The position numbers and the translations under genes were made by a program. Below are positions 9,402-18,213 of a stretch of 64,000 nt of DNA, in pieces (the first letter of the stretch is position 1; each line of letters begins with the position of its first letter). The stretch comes from Xanthomonas hydrangeae (GTDB lineage: Bacteria; Pseudomonadota; Gammaproteobacteria; Xanthomonadales; Xanthomonadaceae), in assembly GCA_905142475.1 (NCBI GenBank), contig LR990730.1, forward strand, positions 3,472,001-3,536,000, in the 5' to 3' direction. The notes under the pieces are model-generated. The model saw only the letters and a program-made list of their open reading frames with translations, searched no databases and had not been told where the DNA came from.

Positions 9402-10193
9402 TTACTGACGCGTGCTGCCCGTATCCACACGAACGCCCTTGTCACTGGCCGTCGAAGCGGTCTGGGTCACCAACTGACCGTCGACCACCGGCAGACGATC
9501 GCTGGCCGGCTTGTCGTTCATGCGCACGGTCTTCTCGAAACCGTCGTAGCGATAGGTCACGTCGTAGGCCACCACGTTGTCGGCATCGCCCAGCGAGATG
9601 CGCTCGCCCGGCTTGCTGTCCATGCGCATGGTGCCGGTGGTGCCATCGGCGTTGCGATAGGTCACGTCATAGCCGACCACACGCGAGGATTGCGAATTGG
9701 CGTTTTCGGTATGGCACTGGCGCTCGGTGCGGTCCACCACGCGGCCGCCGACATGGTTGCGGTCCACACGATTGCCGACCATGCCGCCACCGACTGCACC
9801 GGCCACCGTGGCCAGCTTGCGGCCATTGCCGCCGCCGACCTGGTTACCGAGCAGGCCACCGATCACCGCGCCAGCGACGGTGCCGCCCACATTGCCATCG
9901 CGCTCGGGCAGGCGTTCCTGCACCACCACGTCGCGGCAGACTTCGCGCGGCGAGGAGCTGGTGGTGGTTTCGCGGATGGCGGCGCTGTTGACGACCTGCG
10001 CGTACTGCGGCTCGCGCTCGGTGATCGGTGCAACCTTGACCACGTCGGCGTATTCCAGACCGCGCGGTGCCGGCTCGCCGTTGGCGACGAAATCGCCGGA
10101 CGACGGGCGGTTGTTCATGAAGGCGGCCGTGGCCACGCCTCCGACCAGCAACGCACCAGCAGCGACCAGTATAGTTGTCGTATTGCTCTTCAT
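9402..10193 (-). CDS. Glycine-zipper 2TM-domain envelope protein
   Basis: A 263-aa protein with an N-terminal signal/anchor (MKSNTTTILVAAGALLVGG, then ATAAF). Its centre carries two glycine-zipper stretches, GGTVAGAVIGGLLGNQVGGG and ATVAGAVGGGMVGN, of the Rickettsia 17-kDa antigen/SlyB type, which pack in the envelope. Two related repeats (YDVTYRNADG and YDVTYRYDG, each followed by a basic M-x-KP segment) form the C-terminal half. GGAG precedes the chosen ATG. There is no lipobox Cys, unlike the paralogue at 12836-13318. Function is unknown; relatives are linked to envelope integrity. Confidence 0.85.
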   Translation of the reverse strand: MKSNTTTILVAAGALLVGGVATAAFMNNRPSSGDFVANGEPAPRGLEYADVVKVAPITEREPQYAQVVNSAAIRETTTSSSPREVCRDVVVQERLPERDGNVGGTVAGAVIGGLLGNQVGGGNGRKLATVAGAVGGGMVGNRVDRNHVGGRVVDRTERQCHTENANSQSSRVVGYDVTYRNADGTTGTMRMDSKPGERISLGDADNVVAYDVTYRYDGFEKTVRMNDKPASDRLPVVDGQLVTQTASTASDKGVRVDTGSTRQ

Positions 10194-10338
10194 GATCCAG
10201 CTCCGTGCGGACACGCCGCGTTGTTGACGGCGTGATTCCAGCACGTGAACCCTGAACAAAAACGCCCTCGCTCATGAATGCCGTGGTTAAGTTCAGCTAG
10301 CGGTTACTTCATGCACTTCTAACAGCCGGAGCCTTCGC

Positions 10339-10554
10339 ATGCGAAATCCCCTGACCTCGCGCGCCCTGGAGTGGGCCAGCAAGTTGCGCTACCCCACCTT
10401 GTTCAAGCTGGCGGCCGCGCTGTTTCTGGTCGATTTGGTGATCCCGGACCCGATCCCGTTTCTGGACGAACTGTTGTTCGGGCTGACCACGCTGCTGCTG
10501 GCCAACTGGAAGACGCGCAAGACGCCGCTGCCCGCGCCGGTCCGCCGCGATTGA
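10339..10554 (+). CDS. Small membrane protein (DUF6116-like)
   Basis: A 71-aa protein, mostly one or two hydrophobic helices: LRYPTLFKLAAALFLVDLVI, then LDELLFGLTTLLLANWK, with a basic tail. It resembles short xanthomonad membrane proteins classed as DUF6116; no activity is known. Its TGA overlaps the ATG of the downstream TatD-family gene by one base, pointing to translational coupling. Confidence 0.75.
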   Translation: MRNPLTSRALEWASKLRYPTLFKLAAALFLVDLVIPDPIPFLDELLFGLTTLLLANWKTRKTPLPAPVRRD

Positions 10555-11336
10555 TGCAGCTGGTCGACAGCCACTGCCATCTGGATGCCGGCGAGTTCGA
10601 CCACGACCGCGCTGCCGTGATCGCACGCGCGCAGGCGGCCGGTGTCGTGCAGCAAGTGATCCCGGCGATCACCGCCGCCAGCTGGCCGGACCTGCGCGCC
10701 GTCTGCACCCAGGCGCCAGGGTTGTATCCCGCCTACGGGTTGCACCCGATCTTTCTGGATCAACATCGCCTCGACCATCTGGAGCTGCTGGCCGAGTGGA
10801 TCGAGCGCGAGCGGCCCTGCGCCATCGGCGAGTGCGGGCTGGATTTCTATCTCGACGGCCTGGACGCGCAGTCACAGCGCGATTACTTCGACGGACAACT
10901 GCAGCTGGCCAAGCGTTTCGACCTGCCGCTGATCGTGCATGCGCGGCGCGCCACCGAGGAGGTCATCGCCCGTATCAAGGCGGTGGGTGGCCTGCGCGGG
11001 GTGGTGCACAGCTTTGCCGGCAGCCCCGAACAGGCACGGCAATTGTGGAAGCTGGATTTCATGATCGGCCTGGGCGGCCCGGTGACCTACCCGCGCGCCA
11101 ACCGCCTGCGCGGGCTGGCCGCAACGATGCCGCTGGACTTTCTGCTGCTCGAAACCGATGCACCGGATCAGCCCGATGCCACCATCCGTGGCCAACGCAA
11201 CGAGCCGGCTCATCTGCGCACGGTGCTGGACTGCATCGCGCAGCTACGCGGCGAGGCGCCCCAGCACATCGCCGCGCAGACCACCGCCAATGCGCGGCGG
11301 TTGTTCGGATTGCCTGACTCGGCACTGCCAGGCTGA
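10554..11336 (+). CDS. TatD-family metal-dependent hydrolase (YjjV-like)
   Basis: A 260-aa TIM-barrel hydrolase. Metal ligands are visible in order: DSHCHLD (residues 5-11), the Glu of IGECGLDF (near 91), His in LIVHARRATEE (near 126), His in VVHSFAGS (near 151) and Asp in LLETDAPD (near 201). PRANRLRG and the closing TTANARRLFG are also typical. TatD proteins are DNases or D-aminoacyl-tRNA deacylase-like enzymes. The sequence is closer to E. coli YjjV than to TatD, so the exact substrate is open. It starts one base before the previous gene ends, so the two are probably one operon. Confidence 0.9.
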   Translation: MQLVDSHCHLDAGEFDHDRAAVIARAQAAGVVQQVIPAITAASWPDLRAVCTQAPGLYPAYGLHPIFLDQHRLDHLELLAEWIERERPCAIGECGLDFYLDGLDAQSQRDYFDGQLQLAKRFDLPLIVHARRATEEVIARIKAVGGLRGVVHSFAGSPEQARQLWKLDFMIGLGGPVTYPRANRLRGLAATMPLDFLLLETDAPDQPDATIRGQRNEPAHLRTVLDCIAQLRGEAPQHIAAQTTANARRLFGLPDSALPG

Positions 11337-11372
11337 TGCCGGGGCACTGCCGAAGCGCGGCATGCTCCGACG

Positions 11373-12209
11373 TTATGAGCTTGCAACAACCTCGGCGGTC
11401 GGCAACACAGCGGTCGCAACCACCTTCGGCTTGAGCAACATCTCCAGCGCCTTGCCCACCGCGACAAACGCAAACGTGCCGGTGATATGTGTGGCTGCGC
11501 CCAGCCCGGCCCCGCAATCCAGCTTGAGCGTGGCCTCGGCATCCAGCTGCGGACGGATGCCGCACACGCTGCCGTCGGCCTGCGGATACTTGACGTTCTC
11601 CAGCGAATACACCGCCGGCACACCGAAATAACGCTGTGGATTCTTGGGGAAGTTGAACTCGCTGCGCAGCTTCTTGCGGATCAGCGCCAGCATCGCGTCG
11701 TGCTCGGTGCGCGAGACATCGCGTACGCGCACCAGGGTTGGGTCGGTGCGCCCGCCAGCGGCGCCCACGGTGAGCAGCGGCAGCTTGCGCCGGCGGCACC
11801 AGGCGATGGTTTCCACCTTGACCCGGAAGCTGTCGCAGGCATCGATCACCAGATCGAAGCCGTCGCCGAGCAGCTGTTCGATCGTGCCGGCGGTGAGGAA
11901 CGCCTCCACCGCATCGGCCTGGATCTGCGGATTGATCGCCACACAGCGCTCGGCCATCGCGCGCGCCTTGTTGCGTCCATATTGGCCTGCCAAGGCCGGC
12001 AATTGCCGATTGGTGTTGGACACGCACAGGTCATCGGCATCGATCAGGCGGATGTGCCCGACGCCGGTGCGGGCCAGCGCCTCCACCACCCACGAACCGA
12101 CGCCGCCCATCCCGACCACCGCCACGCGGCAGGCCGCCAGCCGCTCCACCGTGCCGACTCCGTACAGCCGGTCGATACCGGCAAAGCGTTCACGCCATTG
12201 TGCTTTCAT
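11373..12209 (-). CDS. tcdA: tRNA threonylcarbamoyladenosine dehydratase
   Basis: E1-like (ThiF/MoeB/HesA) ATP-dependent enzyme that cyclises the t6A37 base of ANN-decoding tRNAs to ct6A. The 278-aa length matches TcdA/CsdL. Features are RFAGIDRLYG at the start, the nucleotide-binding loop VVGMGGVGSW (residues 31-40), the DADDLCVSNTNRQ adenylation motif and IDACDSFRVK. It lacks the zinc-binding CxxC pairs of MoeB and ThiF. It is convergent with the TatD-family gene and divergent from the CxxCH protein at 12286. Confidence 0.93.
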   Translation of the reverse strand: MKAQWRERFAGIDRLYGVGTVERLAACRVAVVGMGGVGSWVVEALARTGVGHIRLIDADDLCVSNTNRQLPALAGQYGRNKARAMAERCVAINPQIQADAVEAFLTAGTIEQLLGDGFDLVIDACDSFRVKVETIAWCRRRKLPLLTVGAAGGRTDPTLVRVRDVSRTEHDAMLALIRKKLRSEFNFPKNPQRYFGVPAVYSLENVKYPQADGSVCGIRPQLDAEATLKLDCGAGLGAATHITGTFAFVAVGKALEMLLKPKVVATAVLPTAEVVASS

Positions 12210-12285
12210 CGGCCTATTTTACGCGCCCTGCTCGATACGCGCTTACTTGCCCCGCGCCTTCGCCAGCGCCCTCAGTGGAGCCACC

Positions 12286-12714
12286 ATGTCCGCCACGCCT
12301 CCTGAACAATCACGTGCGTCCCGTTACGCGTTCATGCTTGTACTGGGCCTGTTGATCGGACTGGTCTGCAGCGTGATGGTGGCGCGTGCGCTGCAGGCCA
12401 GACGCGATCCGGTGCCCGATAGCGTGATGCAGGTGATGGCCTACCAACTGCGCGCACTGCAACCTGGCGCAGGTGCGAACTGCAAGCCGGCACAACAGCA
12501 GGCGCGACTGCAATCGCTCCGCTTGCTGGCAGACGAGCTGGAACCGGCGTTTCCCGACATCGGCGAAGACCGCCGCTTTGGCGAGCATGCACACGCGCTG
12601 CGTGCCGCACTGGATCAGGCGCAGCGCTCCCCGCTGCGCGATTGCGCCGCGATTGCAGCGGTCAAAGCACGGCTGTCCGACGCCTGCGACGCCTGCCACC
12701 GTGACTTTCGATGA
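12286..12714 (+). CDS. Small anchored protein with C-terminal CxxCH (cytochrome c'-like)
   Basis: A 142-aa protein with one N-terminal membrane helix (about residues 15-34) and a periplasmic helical domain. It ends SDACDACHRDFR: CDACH is a c-type heme attachment motif placed at the extreme C-terminus, as in the cytochrome c' and b562-like four-helix bundles. One further Cys lies near residue 65 and one near 127. An axial ligand cannot be assigned by eye. GGAG lies 6 bases before the ATG. The gene stands alone between tcdA (divergent) and the glycine-zipper lipoprotein, and no other electron-transfer genes adjoin it. Confidence 0.75.
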   Translation: MSATPPEQSRASRYAFMLVLGLLIGLVCSVMVARALQARRDPVPDSVMQVMAYQLRALQPGAGANCKPAQQQARLQSLRLLADELEPAFPDIGEDRRFGEHAHALRAALDQAQRSPLRDCAAIAAVKARLSDACDACHRDFR

Positions 12715-12835
12715 GGGACGCGCTCGGGTTTCGTTAAGCCTGGAGCGATCCAGTTGGCAGACCGTTCACCTGCCCCATCACAGGATGACGTCGCCGCGGC
12801 CCTGACCGCTTTTCGAACCACCCCGGAGAGACCCC

Positions 12836-13318
12836 ATGAAGACCCGACTGCTCGTCATTGGCTTGGCTGCAACTGCGACCCTGGTTGGCTGCGCCACTTC
12901 GCAACCTCAATACGGCAGCTATCGCGGCGACCGCGGCTACGACCAGGGCTATTCGCAGCAACAGGCACGCTGCGTGGATTGCGGCATCGTGACCCGCATC
13001 GATGAAGTCGGCCCGACCCGCAGCGCGCCTACCGGCACCGGCGCAGTGCTCGGCGGCATCGTCGGCGCAGTGGCCGGCCGCCAGATCTCCAAGGAGACCG
13101 GCGGCAGTAAGGGCAACAAGAACGTCTCGGCCGTGGCCGGTGCCGCTGCCGGCGCGCTGGCGGGCAACGCGATCCAGAACAACGTCACCAGCGACAGCTT
13201 CGATGTGCAGGTGCGCATGGACGATGGGCGCGTCATCGTGGTGAACCAGCGCGACCTGGCCGGCGTGCGCGAAAACGCCTACGTGCGTGTGGTCAACGGC
13301 AAGGTTGTGCTGCGCTGA
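12836..13318 (+). CDS. Glycine-zipper outer-membrane lipoprotein (SlyB/17-kDa antigen type)
   Basis: A 160-aa lipoprotein precursor: signal peptide with lipobox LVGC (Cys19) and no Asp at +2, so outer-membrane sorting is expected. A Tyr/Gly/Gln-rich linker and CVDCG follow, then the double glycine zipper GTGAVLGGIVGAVAGRQ and AVAGAAAGALAGNAIQ, and a C-terminal beta segment MDDGRVIVVNQ. SlyB-type proteins stabilise the outer membrane under stress. A strong terminator follows 26 bp after the stop. Confidence 0.9.
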   Translation: MKTRLLVIGLAATATLVGCATSQPQYGSYRGDRGYDQGYSQQQARCVDCGIVTRIDEVGPTRSAPTGTGAVLGGIVGAVAGRQISKETGGSKGNKNVSAVAGAAAGALAGNAIQNNVTSDSFDVQVRMDDGRVIVVNQRDLAGVRENAYVRVVNGKVVLR

Positions 13319-13344
13319 TCGGCTTACCCGCTGAGTGACATGAC

Positions 13345-13370
13345 AGAAAGGCCCGGCAACGGGCCTTTCT
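13345..13370 (+). terminator. Rho-independent terminator between convergent genes
   Basis: An 11-bp stem AGAAAGGCCCG / CGGGCCTTTCT with loop GCAA lies 26 bp after the lipoprotein stop. It also lies downstream of the minus-strand cold-shock gene, so it may serve both. Confidence 0.8.
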
Positions 13371-13406
13371 GCTGTTTGGATGGTGGCTCCAAGTGCTGCG
13401 CTGCAC

Positions 13407-13622
13407 TCAGACCACCTGTACCGCGTCGGCCTGCAGTCCTTTCTGCCCTTGCACGACGGTGAAGCTGACCTTCTGACCTTCCTTGAGACTCTTGAAACCC
13501 TGGATCTGGATCGCGCGGAAATGGACGAACACGTCCTCGCCGTTTTCGCGACTGATGAATCCAAAACCCTTGGCATCGTTGAACCACTTCACGACACCAT
13601 TCTCGCGTTCGATGTTGGACAT
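13407..13622 (-). CDS. Cold-shock domain protein (CspA family)
   Basis: A 71-aa single-stranded nucleic-acid-binding beta-barrel. RNP1 is KGFGFIS (residues 18-24) and RNP2 is VFVHF (31-35), both intact with their aromatic residues. The N-terminus NGVVKWFND and the closing [10 protein letters not shown] are standard. GGGAG precedes the ATG. Such proteins melt RNA structure; cold induction cannot be read from the 227-bp upstream region. Which Csp paralogue this is cannot be decided. Confidence 0.95.
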   Translation of the reverse strand: MSNIERENGVVKWFNDAKGFGFISRENGEDVFVHFRAIQIQGFKSLKEGQKVSFTVVQGQKGLQADAVQVV

Positions 13623-13849
13623 CTCGACTGACTCCCTACGACACTGTGGTGGACTGGCGGTGGTCGCTGTGATTGCAAGGAGGAGCCGAGGTACAAGGAT
13701 GTAGCGGATCAGACGATCTACCGCATCAGGCCACGATTCACGGTGACCGTTGCAAACAGCAGCGCTGGCAACTTAACCCGCACAAAACGATTTTTCAAGA
13801 ACCCCTTGCGCATTTTTGTCAAGCCTGAAACAGGACATTTCTAAACCAT

Positions 13850-14335
13850 ATGGATACCACCGTCGTTTATTACATCCTGGCTAGCGTGCTGGTGTTGATC
13901 GGCCTGGCCGGGGTCATTCTGCCGGCGCTACCGGGCCTGCCATTGGTGTTCGTGGGGTTGCTGGTGGCCGCCTGGGCCGATGGCTTCGCCCATGTCGGCT
14001 GGGTCGCGCTGGTGATCCTGGGCCTGATCACCGCGCTGTCGTTCGCGATCGACTTCCTTGCCACCGTGTACGGCGCAAAGCGTGTCGGCGCCAGCAAGAT
14101 GGCGGTATGGGGATCGGTGATCGGTTCGATCATTGGCATCTTCTTCATGCCGATCGGCTTGTTTGTCGGCCCGTTTGCCGGGGCGTGGATCGGCGAATAC
14201 TGGCAGACCCGCAAATCCGACCAGGCCACCAAGGTCGGCATCGGCACCTGGATCGGCATCATGCTGGGCACCGCGAGCAAGCTGGCGCTCGGCCTGTGCA
14301 TGCTTGGCATGTTCGCGATCGCCTGGTTTTTCTAG
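13850..14335 (+). CDS. DUF456 family integral membrane protein
   Basis: A 161-aa very hydrophobic protein with about four to five helices and glycine-rich turns (LPGLPLVFVG, GAKRVGASK, GSIIGIFFMPIGLFVGPFAG). This is the DUF456 pattern, which resembles a pair of glycine-zipper hairpins. No function is known for the family. It is transcribed divergently from the cold-shock gene. Confidence 0.88.
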   Translation: MDTTVVYYILASVLVLIGLAGVILPALPGLPLVFVGLLVAAWADGFAHVGWVALVILGLITALSFAIDFLATVYGAKRVGASKMAVWGSVIGSIIGIFFMPIGLFVGPFAGAWIGEYWQTRKSDQATKVGIGTWIGIMLGTASKLALGLCMLGMFAIAWFF

Positions 14336-14540
14336 TCGTTCCAGCGCTCCCCGACACTGGTGATGCGAGACAACTGTCTCGAGGCTGGCGCCGCAACTCA
14401 CGTGCCAGGCTGTCGAGGCGCCGCGAGCGCGGACCTCTGGTCGAATGTTATGCCGCCGTGTACACACCGCGTATGCAGGCGCGACCGTTAAGCTACAACC
14501 CTCTGCGCCTGCCTGGCGCCTTCATTCGGCCAGACTGCCC

Positions 14541-15674
14541 ATGTCAAAGCACCGCACCCGTCCCTTGATGCTGATTGCGCTGGCGGCCGCGCCACTGGCG
14601 CACGCGCAGGAAATCGCCGCAACCCCCGCCTCGCCGCAGGCCTGCACCTCCGTCACCTCGGATGCGGCGCGGCTGGCGTGCTACGACCAGGCGCTGGGCT
14701 ACACGCCGCAGCTGACCGCAGAAGCCGACGCCGCCGCGCAACTGGCCAAGCAGAAAGAGGCCAAGCCACAGGACGAACGCGCCATCAGCCGCGTCGGCGA
14801 TTTCTTCCGCGCCGATGGACAGGACCAACCCAAGGCCGAGGCGGTCGCCAATGCCGGCCGTGGCTCGTTGCTGGATCGCCGCTGGGAGCTGGCCAAGGAT
14901 TCCAAGCTGGGCACGTTCCAGCTGCGCGGCTACAAGCCGGTGTATCTGTTGCCGGCGTTCTGGACCAGCGACTCCAACCGCACCCCGCAGTCGCCCAACC
15001 CGGCCAACTCGGTGTCCACCCCGCAGCAACTGGACAGCGCCGAGCTGAAGTTCCAGCTCAGCTTCAAGACCAAGGTGGTCGAGGATCTGTTCGGCGACAA
15101 CGGCGATATCTGGATGGGCTACACCCAGAGCTCGCGTTGGCAGGCCTACAACACCGATGCATCGCGCCCGTTCCGCGAGACCAACTACGAGCCGGAGGCG
15201 ATGTTGGTGTTCCGCAACAACTACAGCCTGTTCGGCTGGAAGGGCCGCATGAGCGGCATCAGCATCAACCACATGTCCAATGGCCGCGAGGACCCGCTGT
15301 CGCGCTCCTGGAACCGGGTGATCCTCAACATTGGTCTGGATCGCGAGAACTGGGCGCTGACGCTGCGCCCGTGGTTCCGCATCAAGGAAGATCGCGCCGA
15401 TGACAATAATCCCGATATCGAGGATTACATGGGCCGCGGCGACGCGACCCTGGTCTACAACAAGGACGGCCACGAGTTCGCATTGATCGCACGGCATTCG
15501 CTGCGTGGCGGCGACCGCTCGCACGGCTCGGTGCAGCTGGACTACGGCTTCCCGATCACCAACCTGCTGCGCGGCCATGTGCAGGTGTTCGACGGCTACG
15601 GCGAAAGCCTGATCGACTACAACCACAAGGCGACCTACATCGGCCTGGGTGTGTCGTTGCTGGAGTGGTTCTAA
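14541..15674 (+). CDS. pldA: Outer-membrane phospholipase A1
   Basis: A 377-aa precursor of the calcium-dependent outer-membrane phospholipase, which hydrolyses phospholipids misplaced in the outer leaflet. The signal peptide ends near AHAQ. The catalytic motif NHMSNGREDPLSRSWNR carries His244 and Ser246, and the final strands GYGESLIDYNHKATYIGLG and LLEWF match the OMPLA barrel end with a C-terminal Phe. An N-terminal charged region of about 100 residues before the barrel is longer than in E. coli. The ATG at 14541 is chosen because it begins the signal peptide. A hairpin follows the stop. Confidence 0.93.
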   Translation: MSKHRTRPLMLIALAAAPLAHAQEIAATPASPQACTSVTSDAARLACYDQALGYTPQLTAEADAAAQLAKQKEAKPQDERAISRVGDFFRADGQDQPKAEAVANAGRGSLLDRRWELAKDSKLGTFQLRGYKPVYLLPAFWTSDSNRTPQSPNPANSVSTPQQLDSAELKFQLSFKTKVVEDLFGDNGDIWMGYTQSSRWQAYNTDASRPFRETNYEPEAMLVFRNNYSLFGWKGRMSGISINHMSNGREDPLSRSWNRVILNIGLDRENWALTLRPWFRIKEDRADDNNPDIEDYMGRGDATLVYNKDGHEFALIARHSLRGGDRSHGSVQLDYGFPITNLLRGHVQVFDGYGESLIDYNHKATYIGLGVSLLEWF

Positions 15675-15688
15675 CCGCGTGCCGTTTC

Positions 15689-15713
15689 ACTGGCCGGCGC
15701 ATTGCCGGCCAGT
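15689..15713 (+). terminator. Hairpin after pldA, probable terminator
   Basis: A 10-bp perfect stem ACTGGCCGGC / GCCGGCCAGT with a 5-nt loop lies 15 bp after the pldA stop. There is no clear T-run, so termination is likely but not certain. Confidence 0.5.
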
Positions 15714-15844
15714 CCTAGCGCCGAGGTTTGATCGGAGCTGGTGTGCCCGTTGCCAAACACTTGCGGCCGAGCACGCGTACTGGGAGCACGGATGCACGCA
15801 CTCCGTGCACGGCCAACCAGGCCGCCCCGTCGACAGGACGTCCC

Positions 15845-16954
15845 ATGGCCCGCCCGCACCGCTCCTTCTTCGCCCATGCCTCTGCGCTGCTGGGCGTGCT
15901 CAGCCTGATGGGTGTGGTGTGTTTCCACTTTCCCGATCTGTTGACCAGCCGCGAGTTCCGCGCCGCCTATAACGAGCAGTTCGCGCGCCACCTTTTGCTA
16001 GTTGGATTGGTCGCCGCGTTCTTGCTGGGTACCTTCGCCATCCTGCGCGACCGCAACAAGCGCATTGCGATGGTTGGTGTGGGCAGCGCAACGTTGGCGG
16101 TGTTGTTCGGAGGCACCAACGTGCAGTTCGATACGATCGGGCGCACGCCCTATTCGCTTGGCCTGGACTGGTTTGTCATTTCGCTGTTTTTCTCGGCGCT
16201 GGTGTTCGTGCCGCTGGAACGCTATCTGGGCAAGCGCCGCGTTTCGCCGTTACGTCCGGGCTGGCGCACCGATATCGGCTACTTCTTCATGAGCCATGTG
16301 CTGGTGCAATTCATCCTGATCCTGGTCACCGCCTCCACGTCGAGTATCGCCGGGCTGGCCGCGTTTCCATCGCTGAAAGCGGCAATCCAGTCCCTGCCGG
16401 TATGGGGACAGTTTCTGATCGCAGTCTTCGTCGCCGACATGGCGCAGGCATCGCTGCATCGGGCGTATCACAACATTCCGTGGCTGTGGCGATTCCATGC
16501 GGTGCATCACTCCAGCCGCGAGATGGACTGGCTGGCCGGATCGCGCATCCATTTTGTGGAAATCGTGCTGACCCGCAGTGCGGTGCTGCTGCCGCTGTTG
16601 ATTCTCGGTTTTTCGACCCCGGCGGTGAATGCGTATGTGATTCTGGTCGGTCTGCAGGCGGTGCTCGCACATTCCAACCTCGGCCTGCGTTTTGGCTGGC
16701 TGGAATATGTGCTGGTATTGCCGCGTTATCACCACTGGCATCATGCGCGCCAGCAGGACTATATCGACGTCAACTACGCCATCCATCTGCCCTTGGTGGA
16801 CATGTTGATGGGCACGTTCAAACTGCCGCCGAGTCACGACGCGTGGCCGCAGGAATATGGCGTCATGAAACTGGAAACGGTGCCCAAGGGGCTGATGCGC
16901 CAGCACCTGATGCCATTCCGTCGGCGCAAGACGTTCGACGATTATGTGGACTAA
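15845..16954 (+). CDS. Sterol desaturase / fatty-acid hydroxylase family membrane protein
   Basis: A 369-aa polytopic protein of the di-iron hydroxylase superfamily. Histidine boxes are present in order: HRAYH (near residue 206), HAVHHSSRE (near 219), a lone His in the next helix, and HHWHHARQQDY near 298. The first third has three or four hydrophobic helices not required for the catalytic fold. Substrates of bacterial members are diverse (lipids, carotenoids) and cannot be inferred here. AGGA precedes the ATG at 15845. It follows pldA by 170 bp on the same strand, with a hairpin between them. Confidence 0.88.
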   Translation: MARPHRSFFAHASALLGVLSLMGVVCFHFPDLLTSREFRAAYNEQFARHLLLVGLVAAFLLGTFAILRDRNKRIAMVGVGSATLAVLFGGTNVQFDTIGRTPYSLGLDWFVISLFFSALVFVPLERYLGKRRVSPLRPGWRTDIGYFFMSHVLVQFILILVTASTSSIAGLAAFPSLKAAIQSLPVWGQFLIAVFVADMAQASLHRAYHNIPWLWRFHAVHHSSREMDWLAGSRIHFVEIVLTRSAVLLPLLILGFSTPAVNAYVILVGLQAVLAHSNLGLRFGWLEYVLVLPRYHHWHHARQQDYIDVNYAIHLPLVDMLMGTFKLPPSHDAWPQEYGVMKLETVPKGLMRQHLMPFRRRKTFDDYVD

Positions 16955-17017
16955 AACTCGAGATACGGTTTGCGTTGGAGTGTTTGCCCAGCGCGGATAA
17001 TCATGTGCAGAACGACT

Positions 17018-17212
17018 GATCTGCGGCCAGGCTGCAGGGCCCTTGCCCGCCCACCATCGCGGGACACGCCGCAAGTACGTCCCTGTAGGCTCTTACGCGA
17101 CGGGGGGCGGGCAAGGACCAGTGGAGATGGTCGGTGGGCTTGGTTGCGATCAGTGGATGCAGCGCGGCTGTCCGATGAGCTGCGGTTTGATCAGCGCCTG
17201 TCGATTTGATCG
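17018..17212 (+). repeat. Dispersed hairpin repeat, copy A (right arm shortened)
   Basis: Starts GATCTGCGG, then CTGCAGGGCCCTTGCC and a CCACCATCGCGGGAC arm. It is homologous to 45886-46102 (same strand) and to 37291-37434 (inverted). Relative to the complete copy at 45886 it lacks about 25 bases around the central palindrome, near 17100, so the large hairpin is damaged. Similarity continues to about 17212 (GCGCGGCTGT-C-CGATG). With the terminator at 17331-17360 it fills most of the 433-bp gap between 16954 and 17388; no gene is seen there. Confidence 0.8.
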
Positions 17213-17330
17213 ATGTCGCGACCATTCCAGACATCACTCCATTCGGTCAACGAACGCGACACGTTGCCGCCATCGAGACAGTGTGCGGGAGGTTGTGTCA
17301 GAGCTGACGACCGCACCGCATCGCATACAT

Positions 17331-17360
17331 GAAAACAGCGCAGGAGATCATCCTGCGCTG
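17331..17360 (-). terminator. Rho-independent terminator after the carbonic anhydrase gene
   Basis: On the minus strand an 11-bp perfect stem ACAGCGCAGGA / TCCTGCGCTGT with a 5-nt loop is followed by TTT. It lies 28 bp beyond the stop at 17388. Confidence 0.8.
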
Positions 17361-17387
17361 TCATTGCCCGAACCACTGCAATAACCA

Positions 17388-18101
17388 TCAGACGTCGAAG
17401 AAATCCACCTTGCCGTCTTTCAGGGTGTAATACGCACCGACCACGCGAACATTGCCGGCGCGCAGCGGTTCCAGCAGTGCCGGCTCGGAAGCGGCACGCA
17501 GGCGGTCGACGGTGCGCTTGACGTTGGCCTTGACCGAGGCGGCCAGCAGGTCAGCGCCGCCCTTGCTCTTGGCAGTCAGCACGGCGGGGACGATCGGCTC
17601 GATCATCGAGCCGATCGCGCCGGGGAAGAACGCGCCCTGCTCCACCACCGACACCGCGGCGGCAACCGCGCCGCAACTCTCGTGGCCCATCACTACCACC
17701 AGCGGCACGCCGAGCTGGCTGACCGCATATTCGATCGAACCCAATGCAGTGGTATCGACGGTGTTGCCGGCGTTGCGAACGATGAACATCTCGCCAAGGC
17801 CGCGACCGAACAGCAGTTCCGGCGGCACGCGCGAATCCGAGCACGACACCAGGATCACGAACGGAGTCTGGCCCAGCGCCAGTTCCAGCCGGCGCTTGCC
17901 GTCGGAGATCACCTTCTTGGGACGGTTTTCGACAAACGCAGCGTTGCCGTCACGCAGGGTCTGCAACGCCTGCTCGGCGTTTAGATCGGTTTTCTTCGAC
18001 GGCGCGGCGCGCACAGCGAACGGCAGTGACGCGGCGGCGGCCGCGACCGGCGCGCAACAGGCGCATTGCAGCAATTTTCGACGGGATGCGGAATGCGACA
18101 T
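17388..18101 (-). CDS. Beta-class carbonic anhydrase, Tat-exported
   Basis: Zinc enzyme interconverting CO2 and bicarbonate; 237 aa from the ATG at 18101. The N-terminus SRRKLLQ followed by a hydrophobic stretch ending AVRA looks like a twin-arginine signal, so the enzyme is probably periplasmic. Zinc and catalytic residues are complete: CSDSR (Cys87, Asp89, Arg91) and HESCGAV (His140, Cys143). IVRNAGNTVD is the usual substrate-pocket segment. The precursor carries unusual extra Cys (CACC) within the signal region. It lies 112 bp downstream of a GST gene on the same strand and is followed by a terminator. Confidence 0.92.
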   Translation of the reverse strand: MSHSASRRKLLQCACCAPVAAAAASLPFAVRAAPSKKTDLNAEQALQTLRDGNAAFVENRPKKVISDGKRRLELALGQTPFVILVSCSDSRVPPELLFGRGLGEMFIVRNAGNTVDTTALGSIEYAVSQLGVPLVVVMGHESCGAVAAAVSVVEQGAFFPGAIGSMIEPIVPAVLTAKSKGGADLLAASVKANVKRTVDRLRAASEPALLEPLRAGNVRVVGAYYTLKDGKVDFFDV

Positions 18102-18213
18102 GGACGAGCCCCTGCTCTCTGGTTGGTGTCGCGATCGTACTACACGGCAAGCGCGGCGAAACGCTTTGAAACGCGCTGATGGACGCCGCACAATGCCCGC
18201 CGCGGCTGGAGAT

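Noticed and set aside
13623-13849. Riboswitch-like leader for the cold-shock or DUF456 gene
   Set aside because: No convincing conserved fold or terminator could be identified by eye.
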